DNA of 64,000 nucleotides, from positions 206,111 through 270,110 of the forward strand of contig MKWL01000002.1 of assembly GCA_001899305.1 (NCBI GenBank), read 5' to 3'. Shown in pieces: positions 55,612 to 64,000 of the stretch. Within the stretch, counting starts at the first letter, position 1, and each line of letters begins with the position of its first letter. A model generated the notes under the pieces. That model was not told where the DNA came from, did no database searches, and was given only the letters and a program-made list of their open reading frames with translations. Both the position numbers and the translations under genes were made by a program. The stretch is from Thiobacillus sp. 0-1251. GTDB taxonomy: Bacteria > Pseudomonadota > Gammaproteobacteria > Burkholderiales > Thiobacillaceae.

Positions 55612-56490
55612 ATGAAAAAAACCAGAAGGTATTGGGGGCCGATCATGCTCATGATGGCCGCTTTAAGTGCATGCACAGGCGTGAAAACTTTTACGACTGC
55701 AGCACGCCCCGGTGAAACAGTGGCACTGGCGATTGGGCGACAAACCGACCTAAAGCGTGCGAACGTGACAGTAACAATTACACCAGCTACTGGCCCTGCC
55801 GTTGTGTATCCCCCTTTGGACACCCGGGTGAGATCCATCCTTAACCTCTATCCGGATCCCGTGTCAAAAGCGATTGTATTGCAGAGAACTGACAACCCTA
55901 CAAGCACGGGAACCTCTATTGAAAGCTGGGTGACATATGGCGACCCCGACTGGTGGCAAACATTCATGCTGCTTGACTTGCCAACTGGCATCGCTCCGGG
56001 AGCGGCAACAATATCGATCACAGACGCCTTAGGAGCGGTCATTACGCCAGCCAGTGTTGAAGTGCTCAGCGGGGAAAGCACCCGAAACGGCTTCGCATTT
56101 AATCAATTTGGCTACACCTTCTCTGCGGACAGCGCTAGTCCCCAATTACGCGCGCCGAAGGACTTCGAACGTGCCACGCAGTATGTAGTTGAGTTCGCTG
56201 GCGATACTATCCCGCACGCCGTCCAAATCGAATTCAGCCATACCCCGAGCGTAGGCGCTGCCTACGTAGTCAACCCGCGCGGTGACCTCAAGAACGTCAC
56301 CTGGAGCGACGACGGTAGCAATCTGAAGGTTTTCATTACGCCCAGTACCGGGTTGACCACTACGCAGATCAAGGATTTCAAGTTTTACGTGGCCGGCGGG
56401 CTGACGGGTTTGAGCCAGACCCATCTCAAGGCCTACGACCAACTGGGCGTCCCGGTGAGCGGCGTAACCGCGACCATCACCCAGCATTGA
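55612..56490 (+). CDS. Lipoprotein, paralogue 2
   Basis: The 292-residue lipoprotein (LSAC lipobox) is a tandem paralogue of the preceding gene: CTGVKTFTTAARPGETVALAIG, VTITPATGPAVVY, TFMLLDLPTGIAPGAATISITD, and a closing HLKAYDQLGVPVSG that parallels VKAYDVNGNPLPG. ATG 55612 has AAGGAT upstream. Repeated beta strands suggest a binding or scaffold role. The pair may serve as anchors for the dockerin or RHS proteins, which is only inference. Confidence 0.7.
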   Translation: MKKTRRYWGPIMLMMAALSACTGVKTFTTAARPGETVALAIGRQTDLKRANVTVTITPATGPAVVYPPLDTRVRSILNLYPDPVSKAIVLQRTDNPTSTGTSIESWVTYGDPDWWQTFMLLDLPTGIAPGAATISITDALGAVITPASVEVLSGESTRNGFAFNQFGYTFSADSASPQLRAPKDFERATQYVVEFAGDTIPHAVQIEFSHTPSVGAAYVVNPRGDLKNVTWSDDGSNLKVFITPSTGLTTTQIKDFKFYVAGGLTGLSQTHLKAYDQLGVPVSGVTATITQH

Positions 56491-56503
56491 TGCGGAGAAC
56501 ATA

Positions 56504-58045
56504 GTGACACTTTATGCACGTTATCTCTTGTCGGTTGGCTTGCTTGCCAATTCGCTGGCTGCATTCGCCACCCCCCCGACCATCACGCTCAATTACCCGC
56601 CCCAGGCAGCGGCCTTCAGCGCACCCGCCGCAATCCCACTGGTAGTCAGCGCATCGGATCCGGATGGCGGCACGATCACGAAGGTCGAGTATTTCTTGGG
56701 AGGAGCTCTTCTCGGTACGGTCACGACCGCACCCTTCGGCGCAACCTTGAATGGCGTAGGCGCAGGAACCTACACCTTCAGCGCCAAGGCGACAGACAGC
56801 CAGGGAGAAACAGCGATTTCCACTGCGGCGACCGTCACGGTTTACAGCCCTGTAGCGGGAAATACAGCGCCGGCTGTCGGCGTGACGGTACCGTCCAATG
56901 GCTCGGCCTATAGCCTCAACGCAGGCCCGGTCACGGTGCCTTTATTGATCAATGCTACAGACAATGCATCCGTCAACCGGATCGAACTGTTCATCAACGG
57001 CAGCTACCTTGGGTCGGTGTCCGGTGGCGTGCTCACAAGCAATATCAGTTTCTCCAATCCAGGCACGTACTCGATCATCGCGCGTGCCTACGACAACCTG
57101 GGTATCTCAACCACCTCCGCGCCCTCAACCGTCAACATTTACGCCGCGGCCGCAGGGAATGCCGCACCGGCAACGAGTCTGACCAGCCCCCTTTCAGGAG
57201 CCTCGTACTTGCCCCCGGCAACCATTCCCATCACCGCCACTGCATCCGACCCCGACGGCAGCATCAACCGTGTCGAGTTCTATATCAATAACAACCTGCT
57301 GAATATCATGCCCACGGCGCCTTATACATTCGGCCTGGGTGGGGTTGCGGCGGGCAGCTACACCTTCCGGGCGCGTGCGTATGACAACCTCGGCGTCTAC
57401 ACGGACAGCCCGACCATTCCAATCGTCGTCAATACCCCACCGACGGTGAGCATCACCAATCCGGCAAACAATACCGTGATCAGCGCGCCTGCGTCATTCA
57501 ATTTGCAGGCCAATGCAACCGATGCGGACGGCAATCTCAGCAAGGTCGAGTTCTATCAGGGAACAACCCTGCTCGGCGAGGACACCTCCTCTCCTTACAG
57601 CTGGCCCTTGAATAACGTCACATGGGGCACCTACGCCTACACAGCCAAGGCCTACGATGCGCTGGGCGCCGTGGTGACGTCCAACGCCGTCAACGTCGTG
57701 GTCAATCAGCCCCCCACCATAGGTTTGACTGCCTCAAGCACATATGGCGGATACAACGCGCCGGCGGACATCCTGCTGACAGCCACGCCCGGCGACGTGG
57801 ACGGAACGATCACGAAAGTGGAATTCTATTCGGGGACGCAGCTTATCAACACCCGCACAGTATCACCCTACACCTATACCGTACCTGGCACGCCCGCGGG
57901 CAGCTACACCTATACAGCGAAGGTCTACGACAACCGGTCCGCCGTTACCACCTCGAACGCAGTCAACGTCACGGTCTCTCCCTCTTTGTCGCCCGCCACC
58001 TTCACCTATGACGAGCTGGGCCGGCTAATCGGCGTACAGCATTAA
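56504..58045 (+). CDS. Secreted protein of five bacterial Ig-like (Big_9-type) repeats
   Basis: The 513-residue product has a signal peptide (YLLSVGLLANSLAAFA) and five Ig-like repeats of about 90 residues, each with a (T/S)DxDG-x-I-xKVEFY-type strand and a GTYTFxAxAYDNLG closing strand, covering most of residues 22-495. It ends with FTYDELGRLIGVQH, a single YD motif typical of RHS proteins. Start is GTG 56504 with GGAG upstream. It is probably an extracellular spacer or adhesin. The lone YD motif suggests shared ancestry or contact with the RHS protein downstream. Confidence 0.85.
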   Translation: MTLYARYLLSVGLLANSLAAFATPPTITLNYPPQAAAFSAPAAIPLVVSASDPDGGTITKVEYFLGGALLGTVTTAPFGATLNGVGAGTYTFSAKATDSQGETAISTAATVTVYSPVAGNTAPAVGVTVPSNGSAYSLNAGPVTVPLLINATDNASVNRIELFINGSYLGSVSGGVLTSNISFSNPGTYSIIARAYDNLGISTTSAPSTVNIYAAAAGNAAPATSLTSPLSGASYLPPATIPITATASDPDGSINRVEFYINNNLLNIMPTAPYTFGLGGVAAGSYTFRARAYDNLGVYTDSPTIPIVVNTPPTVSITNPANNTVISAPASFNLQANATDADGNLSKVEFYQGTTLLGEDTSSPYSWPLNNVTWGTYAYTAKAYDALGAVVTSNAVNVVVNQPPTIGLTASSTYGGYNAPADILLTATPGDVDGTITKVEFYSGTQLINTRTVSPYTYTVPGTPAGSYTYTAKVYDNRSAVTTSNAVNVTVSPSLSPATFTYDELGRLIGVQH

Positions 58046-58057
58046 GGAACAGATGCC

Positions 58058-58408
58058 ATGTTGAATCGAATTTTCCTGATGTCGCTTCTGCTCGCTCCCG
58101 CCGTCTCCTGGGCCGCCTGCACCAGCCATAAAGTGGGCACCTTGACCCTGGACTGCACAGCCGCGGGCCATGAACTGAACAATCCAGCGACCAGCGGTAT
58201 TTCCTTGCAGGTCCAATCCGGCAAGGATAAGCCGGAAACACCCGCCGCCATCAGGGTGGTTCGTCCACATGAAACCTTCAACATGGAAGGGCCTACGGAT
58301 AAAGCAACCGTCAATACGCCCAGAGAAACGAATACCGGCCCGGACACACCCGGGACAGACAAGCCAGCCAACAAGAAATTCAACGTGCCCAAAAGAATGC
58401 CCGAGTAA
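58058..58408 (+). CDS. Small secreted protein
   Basis: The 116-residue product has a signal peptide (MLNRIFLMSLLLAPAVSWA) and one CTSH...LDC Cys pair soon after cleavage, then a Pro/Thr/Lys-rich C-terminal half that looks unstructured. No named domain. It starts 12 bases after the Ig-repeat gene and precedes the RHS gene by 83 bases, so it is likely part of the same unit. Possible roles are a chaperone, inhibitor or small surface component; none is shown by the sequence. Confidence 0.6.
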   Translation: MLNRIFLMSLLLAPAVSWAACTSHKVGTLTLDCTAAGHELNNPATSGISLQVQSGKDKPETPAAIRVVRPHETFNMEGPTDKATVNTPRETNTGPDTPGTDKPANKKFNVPKRMPE

Positions 58409-58491
58409 GGCATCAGAAAACAGCACGAAAAAACATAAGAGGTAGGCCACGCCAGTCAGGTGGCCTGAGCAAATCAGTGAGGATGATTGCA

Positions 58492-61400
58492 ATGCGTTTA
58501 CATTCAGTTTTGTCGATGGCGAGCCTGTGTCTTGCCCTTGTTCCCTGCGTGGCCCGGGCTGAGCATGTGGACCCTGCCCCTTTATCCGATGAAGTCATCC
58601 AGTACATCGGCAAGCTGATGAACCCCGGCCCGGTCGATCCACTGCCGGGCATGATCCGCTATCAGATCGACGAAGCCGCTGCACTGGCGCTGCGCATCAA
58701 GCTCGACAAGGATGGACAGCAATGGTCCAGCCTGCGTCCGCAACTGGAAGCCAAGCTCAACGAGATCGGCGTGCTAAGGGACGAAGCTGCAAGCAAATAC
58801 GACCAGAAATCCGTGCCTCAAACGCTCGATGCCAAACCAGCATCGCTTATTGGTCCAGACGGAAAAAAACTCAAGTTCAGCAAGCAACAACTCAAGGCCC
58901 TGCAAACCAGCCCTGTTCAACTGGTGCAACAACCCTCGGTAGGCTCGCGCTTCGACCAGATCATTCAATCGATGCAAGCCGTGCTGCAGGCAAATAATGC
59001 AGCATCACGCAACCAGGCCGTCGCCAATGCACTGAACGTACTCAATACCGTAGGCGGGCGCAATCGGCAAGGCAAGGCGTTCGAACAGCTGAGTCCCGAA
59101 CCCACCTTCAGGCACGACACCCCGACCAAGGAACGTCCCGAGGATTACAAGCCGGCATCCGAGCCGGCGTATGTTGCGTATCAGCAGCGCACGCGCCAGA
59201 ACATGTATGCCTTCTTGGGAAACACCATGCTCGCTATGGCGCCCGACCCCACACCCGCTGAAGCGCAAGTGTGTTCGTATGATCCACAGAAGGATCTGGG
59301 CGAGAACGAAGAAGTACAGTTGAACCCCGAAATCCGCGCCTTGGCCGAAAAATTGGGCTACTCCCCGGTCAAGATTTTCCAGTATGTCGCGAACGAGATT
59401 GCCTTCGAGCCCTACTATGGCTCGCTCAAAGGCGCACAGGGCACGCTCGTCAGCAAGGCCGGCAACTCAACCGACCAGGCTTCCCTGCTGATCGCACTGT
59501 TGCGCGCCTCCAATATTCCTGCGCGCTATGTATTGGGGAGTATCCAGTTTGATAACAACGATCCGCGCTTGTTGCGCTGGCTTGGTGCCAAAACCTCCGT
59601 CGCCGCACAAGCGATCTTGGCCCAGGGAAAAATCGCTCCGAGCAGTTCGACCAGCCCCTTGTATTTCAATCACGTCTGGGTCGAAGCCTGCGTACCGTAT
59701 GGAAACTACCGCGGAACCGGCGTAGACAAAACCGGCCACCGCTGGATTCCCCTGGACCCCAGTTTCAAGGAAAAAACCTACCAGAACGGCATCGCCGTCA
59801 ATGTCGATTTCGACTACGACAGCTATATGGCACAACGAACCGACGGCCCCGACAGTCTGCCGCATGAGAAATATCAGCGCCAGGTCGAAGCCTACGTCAA
59901 ATCCCTGCCCGCGGCCAACGGCAGCAACAACACTATCCAGGACGTGGGATATATCGGGAAACAGGCCGCCAGAAAATTCGACATTCTGCCGGCTTCTCTG
60001 CCCTACAAGGTCCGGCAGTTCAGCAATTGGGGAACGGGTTACACCGCGGAAACAGATACTGTTCCTGACAGCCACCGATATAAGCTCGAAATCATTACAG
60101 GTGGATTTCCAAGTACTAATCCTGCTGTAATTTCAATGCCGGGGAATGTGCTAAAAAGAATGACGCTTTCGTTTAGTGGCGCAACTCCTGCCGATCAAAC
60201 GGTGATTGACTCGGCTTTATACATAAGTTTTCCTGGCAGTTCTTCTGGTATCCCCCCCCTAGCCCAATGCACAAATACGGGTTCAATATATAAGTATCAA
60301 GGCTATTACGTGACGATCGGCGGCACTGTAACTTATGTATGGAATTGCAATGTAAATATGGCTCAAGTAGCCACACACATAAGACTAGACGGGAATGACC
60401 TTGCAATTGGAAATTTTGGTGGTTTTTGGAGCCAAACAACGTTACAAGTCTTTGCAAAAAGCGGGTACAACCCAAGCTATCACAGTCCAAAGGATAGCGA
60501 AGCTGGGAATTGGTCCCCAACCTTCGGTCAGTTTTTCGGAGGTTTCAAGCCAATCAGCAGCACAAAAATCACACTAAAATTGGGCAGTACATCAGTAAAT
60601 TCCGTTGATTTTAAAGATAAAATAACGCAAAGAGATTATTACTCATTACATGCCAATGCCTTTCAGACGTCAGATCGTTTGCTTAAGGAACGTGCGGCTC
60701 GACTCCTTAATACGGTTAAAACCACGCCTGACCCAAACACCAATCTTGACGAAACTCTCGGCGAATTTCTTCACATCGCCGGTCTCAAATACATGCGCTA
60801 CATCTCCGATGCCTACAAACGCATTGGAGAAGTGAATGGCGACTCCGGGTGGAGCGGTAACCATATCGGTCTGGTATCGGCGAACAACGAAGCTCAAACC
60901 CTACTCGATCTTCCGTTTGGCGTGTCTACGCCCCAGCGCAATTTCCTGGTTGACGTTCCGGGAGGCGTGGACCGCGGCGTCGACTTGAGTACAGGCGCGA
61001 TGCCCTGGAAAAGCTTTCTGCTGAAGGGATATACCGCATCCGCATACGAATCCTACCTCTGGCAGGAGAATGCCAAACTGGACGCGGTGAGCACTGTGCG
61101 CGGCGTGCAATATGCACGTGAGAAAGGCATCGAAATCCTGACGCTTACTCCCGACATGTGTCTCCCCGACACGACCGCAATCGATGCCGAATTAACGAAG
61201 CTGACCTCAAACTCCGACAGCACGCTCAATTATCTGGCAACAGACGTCAGTACTATCAAGGCAATGGTCTGTTCAACCACCAAGCCCAAAAAAGCCATCC
61301 TGCCGCGCAGCAAGATTAGCTATCAGAACTGGGTCGGCACCGTGTATTTCAGCGAATACCTGTCCGCCGATGGCACCCAAATGGAAGCCGGCTTCACCAT

Positions 61401-64000
61401 CGGCGGCGGCTATCATGGCGGCTATTCATTGGGCAACTACGTCAGCCCGATCGCCAGCCTGAACACGACGACATACGGCCTCGGCAGTACCGGGTTCAAC
61501 CTGTACAACCCCACCTACAACTGGTCGGCCGCTGCGGGCACGAATTTCACCACACCGTCGATCCTCAGCTCCGGGGTTAACTACGGTGTCACCCCGCTCA
61601 ACATCTACTCTGGCGACCCCGTCAACATGGTCACCGGCAACATGTATCACGTCGAGCGCGACCTGAGCATTCCGGGTCGCGGCGGGCTGCCGTTCGTGTT
61701 CGAGCGTTCCTACAACAGCCGCGACGCCAAGACTGGCGTGCTGGGCTTCGGCTGGACGCACAGCTTCAACCATCAACTCAAATTCGAGGACAAGGCCCCG
61801 GACGGCTCGGCCGCTGACAACCTGACCTCCACCGTCACCTGGATCGACGGCACCGGCGCGCAGAAATTCATGACGGTGGCCGGTACGGCAGGCGGCGTCG
61901 CCGTGGGCGCCACGTTCACCACGCCCAAGGCCTATTACTTCGCCATGAGCAAAACCGCCGCCGGCTATGAGATCCGCGAGAAAAACGGCCTCACCTACAC
62001 CTTCGAGGGTGTGGCCGGAACGGTTGGACAGAAAGCGAAACTACTCTCCATCCGCGACCGCAACGGCAACACGCTCACGCTTGCCTACAACCCCGACGGC
62101 ACCTTGAAGGACGTGACCGACGGTCCGGGGCGCAAGCTCGCCTTCACCTACACCTCGAGCCGCATCACCCATATCGACTTCAAGAACGCGGGTGGCACAA
62201 TCGTGCGCAGCCACGAATACGTCTACGACGGCAACGACGACCTCGTCGCGCACAAGAGCCCGGCCACGCTGCTCGATGCCGTCAAGAATCCGGCCGTGGC
62301 GTACAGTTACTACACGGCCGCTGCCGACGGCGCCAACCTCGGCCATGCCATGAAGCAGTACACCCTGCCGCGCGGCAACGGCATGCAGTTCTTCTATTAC
62401 GCCAACGGCAAGACCTTCCGCCACCGCGCCATCGGCCCCGGCGGCAGCGACCTCGGCCAGGAGATGAGCTTCACCTACAACGACTTCCGCCGCGAGACCG
62501 TGCAGATCAACGAACGCGGCCTCACCCGGCGTTTCTTCTTCGACGCCGACGGCAACCCTCTGCAGATCGTCGAAGAAAACGGCGGCATCCGCGAATACAC
62601 CTACGACCCCGCCGACCCCGGCAAGCGCCTATCCAAGCGCGACCCCATGGGCTACGAAACCCACTATGAATACGACGCCCTGGGCAACGTCACCAGGATC
62701 ACCAACCCCGACGGCGGCACCGTTCAGTTCTTCGATTTCAACGCCTACAACCAGCCCCAGCGCAGCCAGGACGCACGCGGCAACTGGAGCCTGGTGCGCT
62801 ACGACGCCAAGGGCAACCCCACCGACGACATCCGGCTCAAGGCCGGTGTCGTCCCCACCGCCAACACCCGCCCCGCCGACGGCGACATCGTCAGCTGGAC
62901 GCAGCACGCCTATGATGCCAACGGCAACCGCACCCAGACCCGCCGTCTGAGAAACACCGCCGGCGCATCCCTCGGCAGCTTCAGCGGCGGCGCCGGCCCG
63001 GCCGTCGCCACCACCTACGATGCCAACGGCCTCTATCCCGTCGCCATCGCCCGCAGCGGCGACAAGACCGGCGACGGCATCGACGACGCCCCCGACAGCG
63101 AAACCCTCGCCTACGATGACCAGGGCCGCGAGACGCGCGGCATCGACGGCGCCTGGCAGGTGGTCCAGCGCGAATACGACAGTGTCGACCGCGTCAAGCG
63201 CGCGACCGACGCGCTGGGCCACTGGCGCGACTACAGCTTCGACGCCAACGGCAACCTCATCGGCGAAGCCCTCACCGTCGCCAACGCCCGCGTCGATTCC
63301 CGCGTGGCCGTCTACGACGACGCCGACCGCCAGATCCAGGTCATCGACGCCGCCGGCAGCGCCACCCGCATGGAATACGACCCCGCCGGCAACCTCGCCC
63401 GCATCACCGACCCGGACGGCTACAGCGCCACGATGGAATACGACGCCAACAACCACGTCGTCGCCGCCGCCGACAAGGCAGGCAACGCCGTCGTCAGCAG
63501 TCTCGATCTGGACGGCAAGCCGCGCAACGTGGTCGATCCCAACGGCAGCACGCAGGCCTTCGTCTACTACGGCCCGGAGAAGAACGGCCGTCTCAAGCAA
63601 AGCCTCGACCCCGCCGGCCGCGCCACGACCTACGACTACGACGCCCACGGCAACGCCATCAGTGTCACCGACAATCTCGGCCGCACCGCCCAGACGGTCT
63701 ACGACGAGCTCGACCGGCCTATCAAGACAGTCGGCCCGGCGGTGGCCGCCGACGGCGGCCGTGCCCCGCTCACCTGCATGAAGTACGACACCCTAGGGCG
63801 CATGACCGAACTCTGGGCCGGCAGCACCCTCAATCCGTCGGCACCCTGCGACCTTTCGGGAAGCGACCCCGATCTCAAGAAGCAGACCACCGTCGTCACC
63901 AACGATTTCGGCTGGAAGGTGAAGGAGACCGATCCGCTGGGCCATGTCTGGACCTGGTCCTATGACCGCTTCGGCAATGTGACGGAGGCGACCGACGCCA
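58492..64000 (+). CDS. Giant secreted RHS/YD-repeat protein with transglutaminase-like domain (cut by window edge)
   Basis: The frame is open to the right edge, giving 1836 residues in view. ATG 58492 is chosen over 58483 because GTGAGG is 9 bases upstream. It has a signal peptide ending ARAE. Around residues 320-430 lies a transglutaminase-like fold (NSTDQASLLIALLRASNIPARYVLG, then YFNHVWVEACV and WIPLDPS) in which the usual catalytic Cys is replaced by Ser. A region at about residues 530-720 is AT-rich. A DUF6531-type entry (GDPVNMVTGNMYHVERDLSIPGRGGLPFVFERSYNS) starts near residue 1040, followed by many YD repeats. Such proteins form hollow shells around a C-terminal cargo; the variable C-terminus is outside the window. 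Confidence 0.9.
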   Translation, partial: MRLHSVLSMASLCLALVPCVARAEHVDPAPLSDEVIQYIGKLMNPGPVDPLPGMIRYQIDEAAALALRIKLDKDGQQWSSLRPQLEAKLNEIGVLRDEAASKYDQKSVPQTLDAKPASLIGPDGKKLKFSKQQLKALQTSPVQLVQQPSVGSRFDQIIQSMQAVLQANNAASRNQAVANALNVLNTVGGRNRQGKAFEQLSPEPTFRHDTPTKERPEDYKPASEPAYVAYQQRTRQNMYAFLGNTMLAMAPDPTPAEAQVCSYDPQKDLGENEEVQLNPEIRALAEKLGYSPVKIFQYVANEIAFEPYYGSLKGAQGTLVSKAGNSTDQASLLIALLRASNIPARYVLGSIQFDNNDPRLLRWLGAKTSVAAQAILAQGKIAPSSSTSPLYFNHVWVEACVPYGNYRGTGVDKTGHRWIPLDPSFKEKTYQNGIAVNVDFDYDSYMAQRTDGPDSLPHEKYQRQVEAYVKSLPAANGSNNTIQDVGYIGKQAARKFDILPASLPYKVRQFSNWGTGYTAETDTVPDSHRYKLEIITGGFPSTNPAVISMPGNVLKRMTLSFSGATPADQTVIDSALYISFPGSSSGIPPLAQCTNTGSIYKYQGYYVTIGGTVTYVWNCNVNMAQVATHIRLDGNDLAIGNFGGFWSQTTLQVFAKSGYNPSYHSPKDSEAGNWSPTFGQFFGGFKPISSTKITLKLGSTSVNSVDFKDKITQRDYYSLHANAFQTSDRLLKERAARLLNTVKTTPDPNTNLDETLGEFLHIAGLKYMRYISDAYKRIGEVNGDSGWSGNHIGLVSANNEAQTLLDLPFGVSTPQRNFLVDVPGGVDRGVDLSTGAMPWKSFLLKGYTASAYESYLWQENAKLDAVSTVRGVQYAREKGIEILTLTPDMCLPDTTAIDAELTKLTSNSDSTLNYLATDVSTIKAMVCSTTKPKKAILPRSKISYQNWVGTVYFSEYLSADGTQMEAGFTIGGGYHGGYSLGNYVSPIASLNTTTYGLGSTGFNLYNPTYNWSAAAGTNFTTPSILSSGVNYGVTPLNIYSGDPVNMVTGNMYHVERDLSIPGRGGLPFVFERSYNSRDAKTGVLGFGWTHSFNHQLKFEDKAPDGSAADNLTSTVTWIDGTGAQKFMTVAGTAGGVAVGATFTTPKAYYFAMSKTAAGYEIREKNGLTYTFEGVAGTVGQKAKLLSIRDRNGNTLTLAYNPDGTLKDVTDGPGRKLAFTYTSSRITHIDFKNAGGTIVRSHEYVYDGNDDLVAHKSPATLLDAVKNPAVAYSYYTAAADGANLGHAMKQYTLPRGNGMQFFYYANGKTFRHRAIGPGGSDLGQEMSFTYNDFRRETVQINERGLTRRFFFDADGNPLQIVEENGGIREYTYDPADPGKRLSKRDPMGYETHYEYDALGNVTRITNPDGGTVQFFDFNAYNQPQRSQDARGNWSLVRYDAKGNPTDDIRLKAGVVPTANTRPADGDIVSWTQHAYDANGNRTQTRRLRNTAGASLGSFSGGAGPAVATTYDANGLYPVAIARSGDKTGDGIDDAPDSETLAYDDQGRETRGIDGAWQVVQREYDSVDRVKRATDALGHWRDYSFDANGNLIGEALTVANARVDSRVAVYDDADRQIQVIDAAGSATRMEYDPAGNLARITDPDGYSATMEYDANNHVVAAADKAGNAVVSSLDLDGKPRNVVDPNGSTQAFVYYGPEKNGRLKQSLDPAGRATTYDYDAHGNAISVTDNLGRTAQTVYDELDRPIKTVGPAVAADGGRAPLTCMKYDTLGRMTELWAGSTLNPSAPCDLSGSDPDLKKQTTVVTNDFGWKVKETDPLGHVWTWSYDRFGNVTEATDA

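Overview
The window is a GC-rich proteobacterial chromosome segment, most likely from a free-living, respiring betaproteobacterium (inference from codon and GC character, the thrS-infC-rpmI-rplT-pheS-pheT-ihfA-merR order, and the mix of c-type cytochrome, cytochrome b561, FeSOD and molybdenum-cofactor genes). No insertion sequence, phage gene or CRISPR array was seen. Most long antisense ORFs are mirrors of real GC-rich genes and were left out.

Layout. 1-6.8 kb: end of an HTH regulator, a Vgb-like propeller and a DUF899 protein, a remnant of a DUF2182 membrane protein, a deoxyinosine-type DNA glycosylase, a secreted cytochrome c fusion, a methyltransferase, a membrane diguanylate cyclase and two unknown proteins. 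6.8-11.7 kb: divergent LysR/thioesterase pair, a GST, cyclopropane fatty acid synthase and a DUF1223 protein. 11.7-15.9 kb: an overlapping four-gene minus-strand operon (GyrI-like, CobD-like, SpmA-SpmB fusion, Ppx). 16-22.4 kb: a PAS/GAF/GGDEF/EAL protein, a secreted metallo-beta-lactamase-fold hydrolase and a REC-GGDEF protein. 22.4-25.2 kb: TauE-like exporter, DUF190 and CrcB, a frameshifted dinB, a DUF302 protein and a single-domain ModE-like regulator. 25.2-29.4 kb: a histidine kinase and sigma-54 activator beside a sigma-54 promoter, GTTGC-N5-GCAAC inverted repeats, a small unknown protein and a DUF599 membrane protein. 29.5-33 kb: RlhA-like U32 protein, YceI, cytochrome b561. 33-36.7 kb: mobB-moeA-moaD-moaE facing moaA across a Mo-box-like operator. 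36.7-43.5 kb: EgtB/SenA-like enzyme divergent from selD, a CynX-type transporter, selO, a lipoprotein and a DUF6499 protein. 43.5-52.3 kb: sodB, tRNA-Pro and the translation operon thrS to merR, ending at tRNA-Val.

52.3-64 kb has a different character. After about 830 bases of AT-richer, mostly empty DNA comes a same-strand cluster of exported proteins: a toroid-repeat/Ig/dockerin protein, two paralogous lipoproteins, a five-Ig-repeat protein ending in a lone YD-type motif, a small secreted protein, and a very large RHS/YD-repeat protein with a transglutaminase-like domain that runs off the right edge. This is the most accessory-looking part and the best candidate for an undescribed surface or secreted system.

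Other points worth attention are the sigma-54 circuit, the Mo-box opposite a molbindin-less ModE protein, the senA-like/selD pair without a visible senB, the broken dinB, and a short SD-led ORF plus terminator ahead of thrS. All family calls are from reading motifs; no database search was run.
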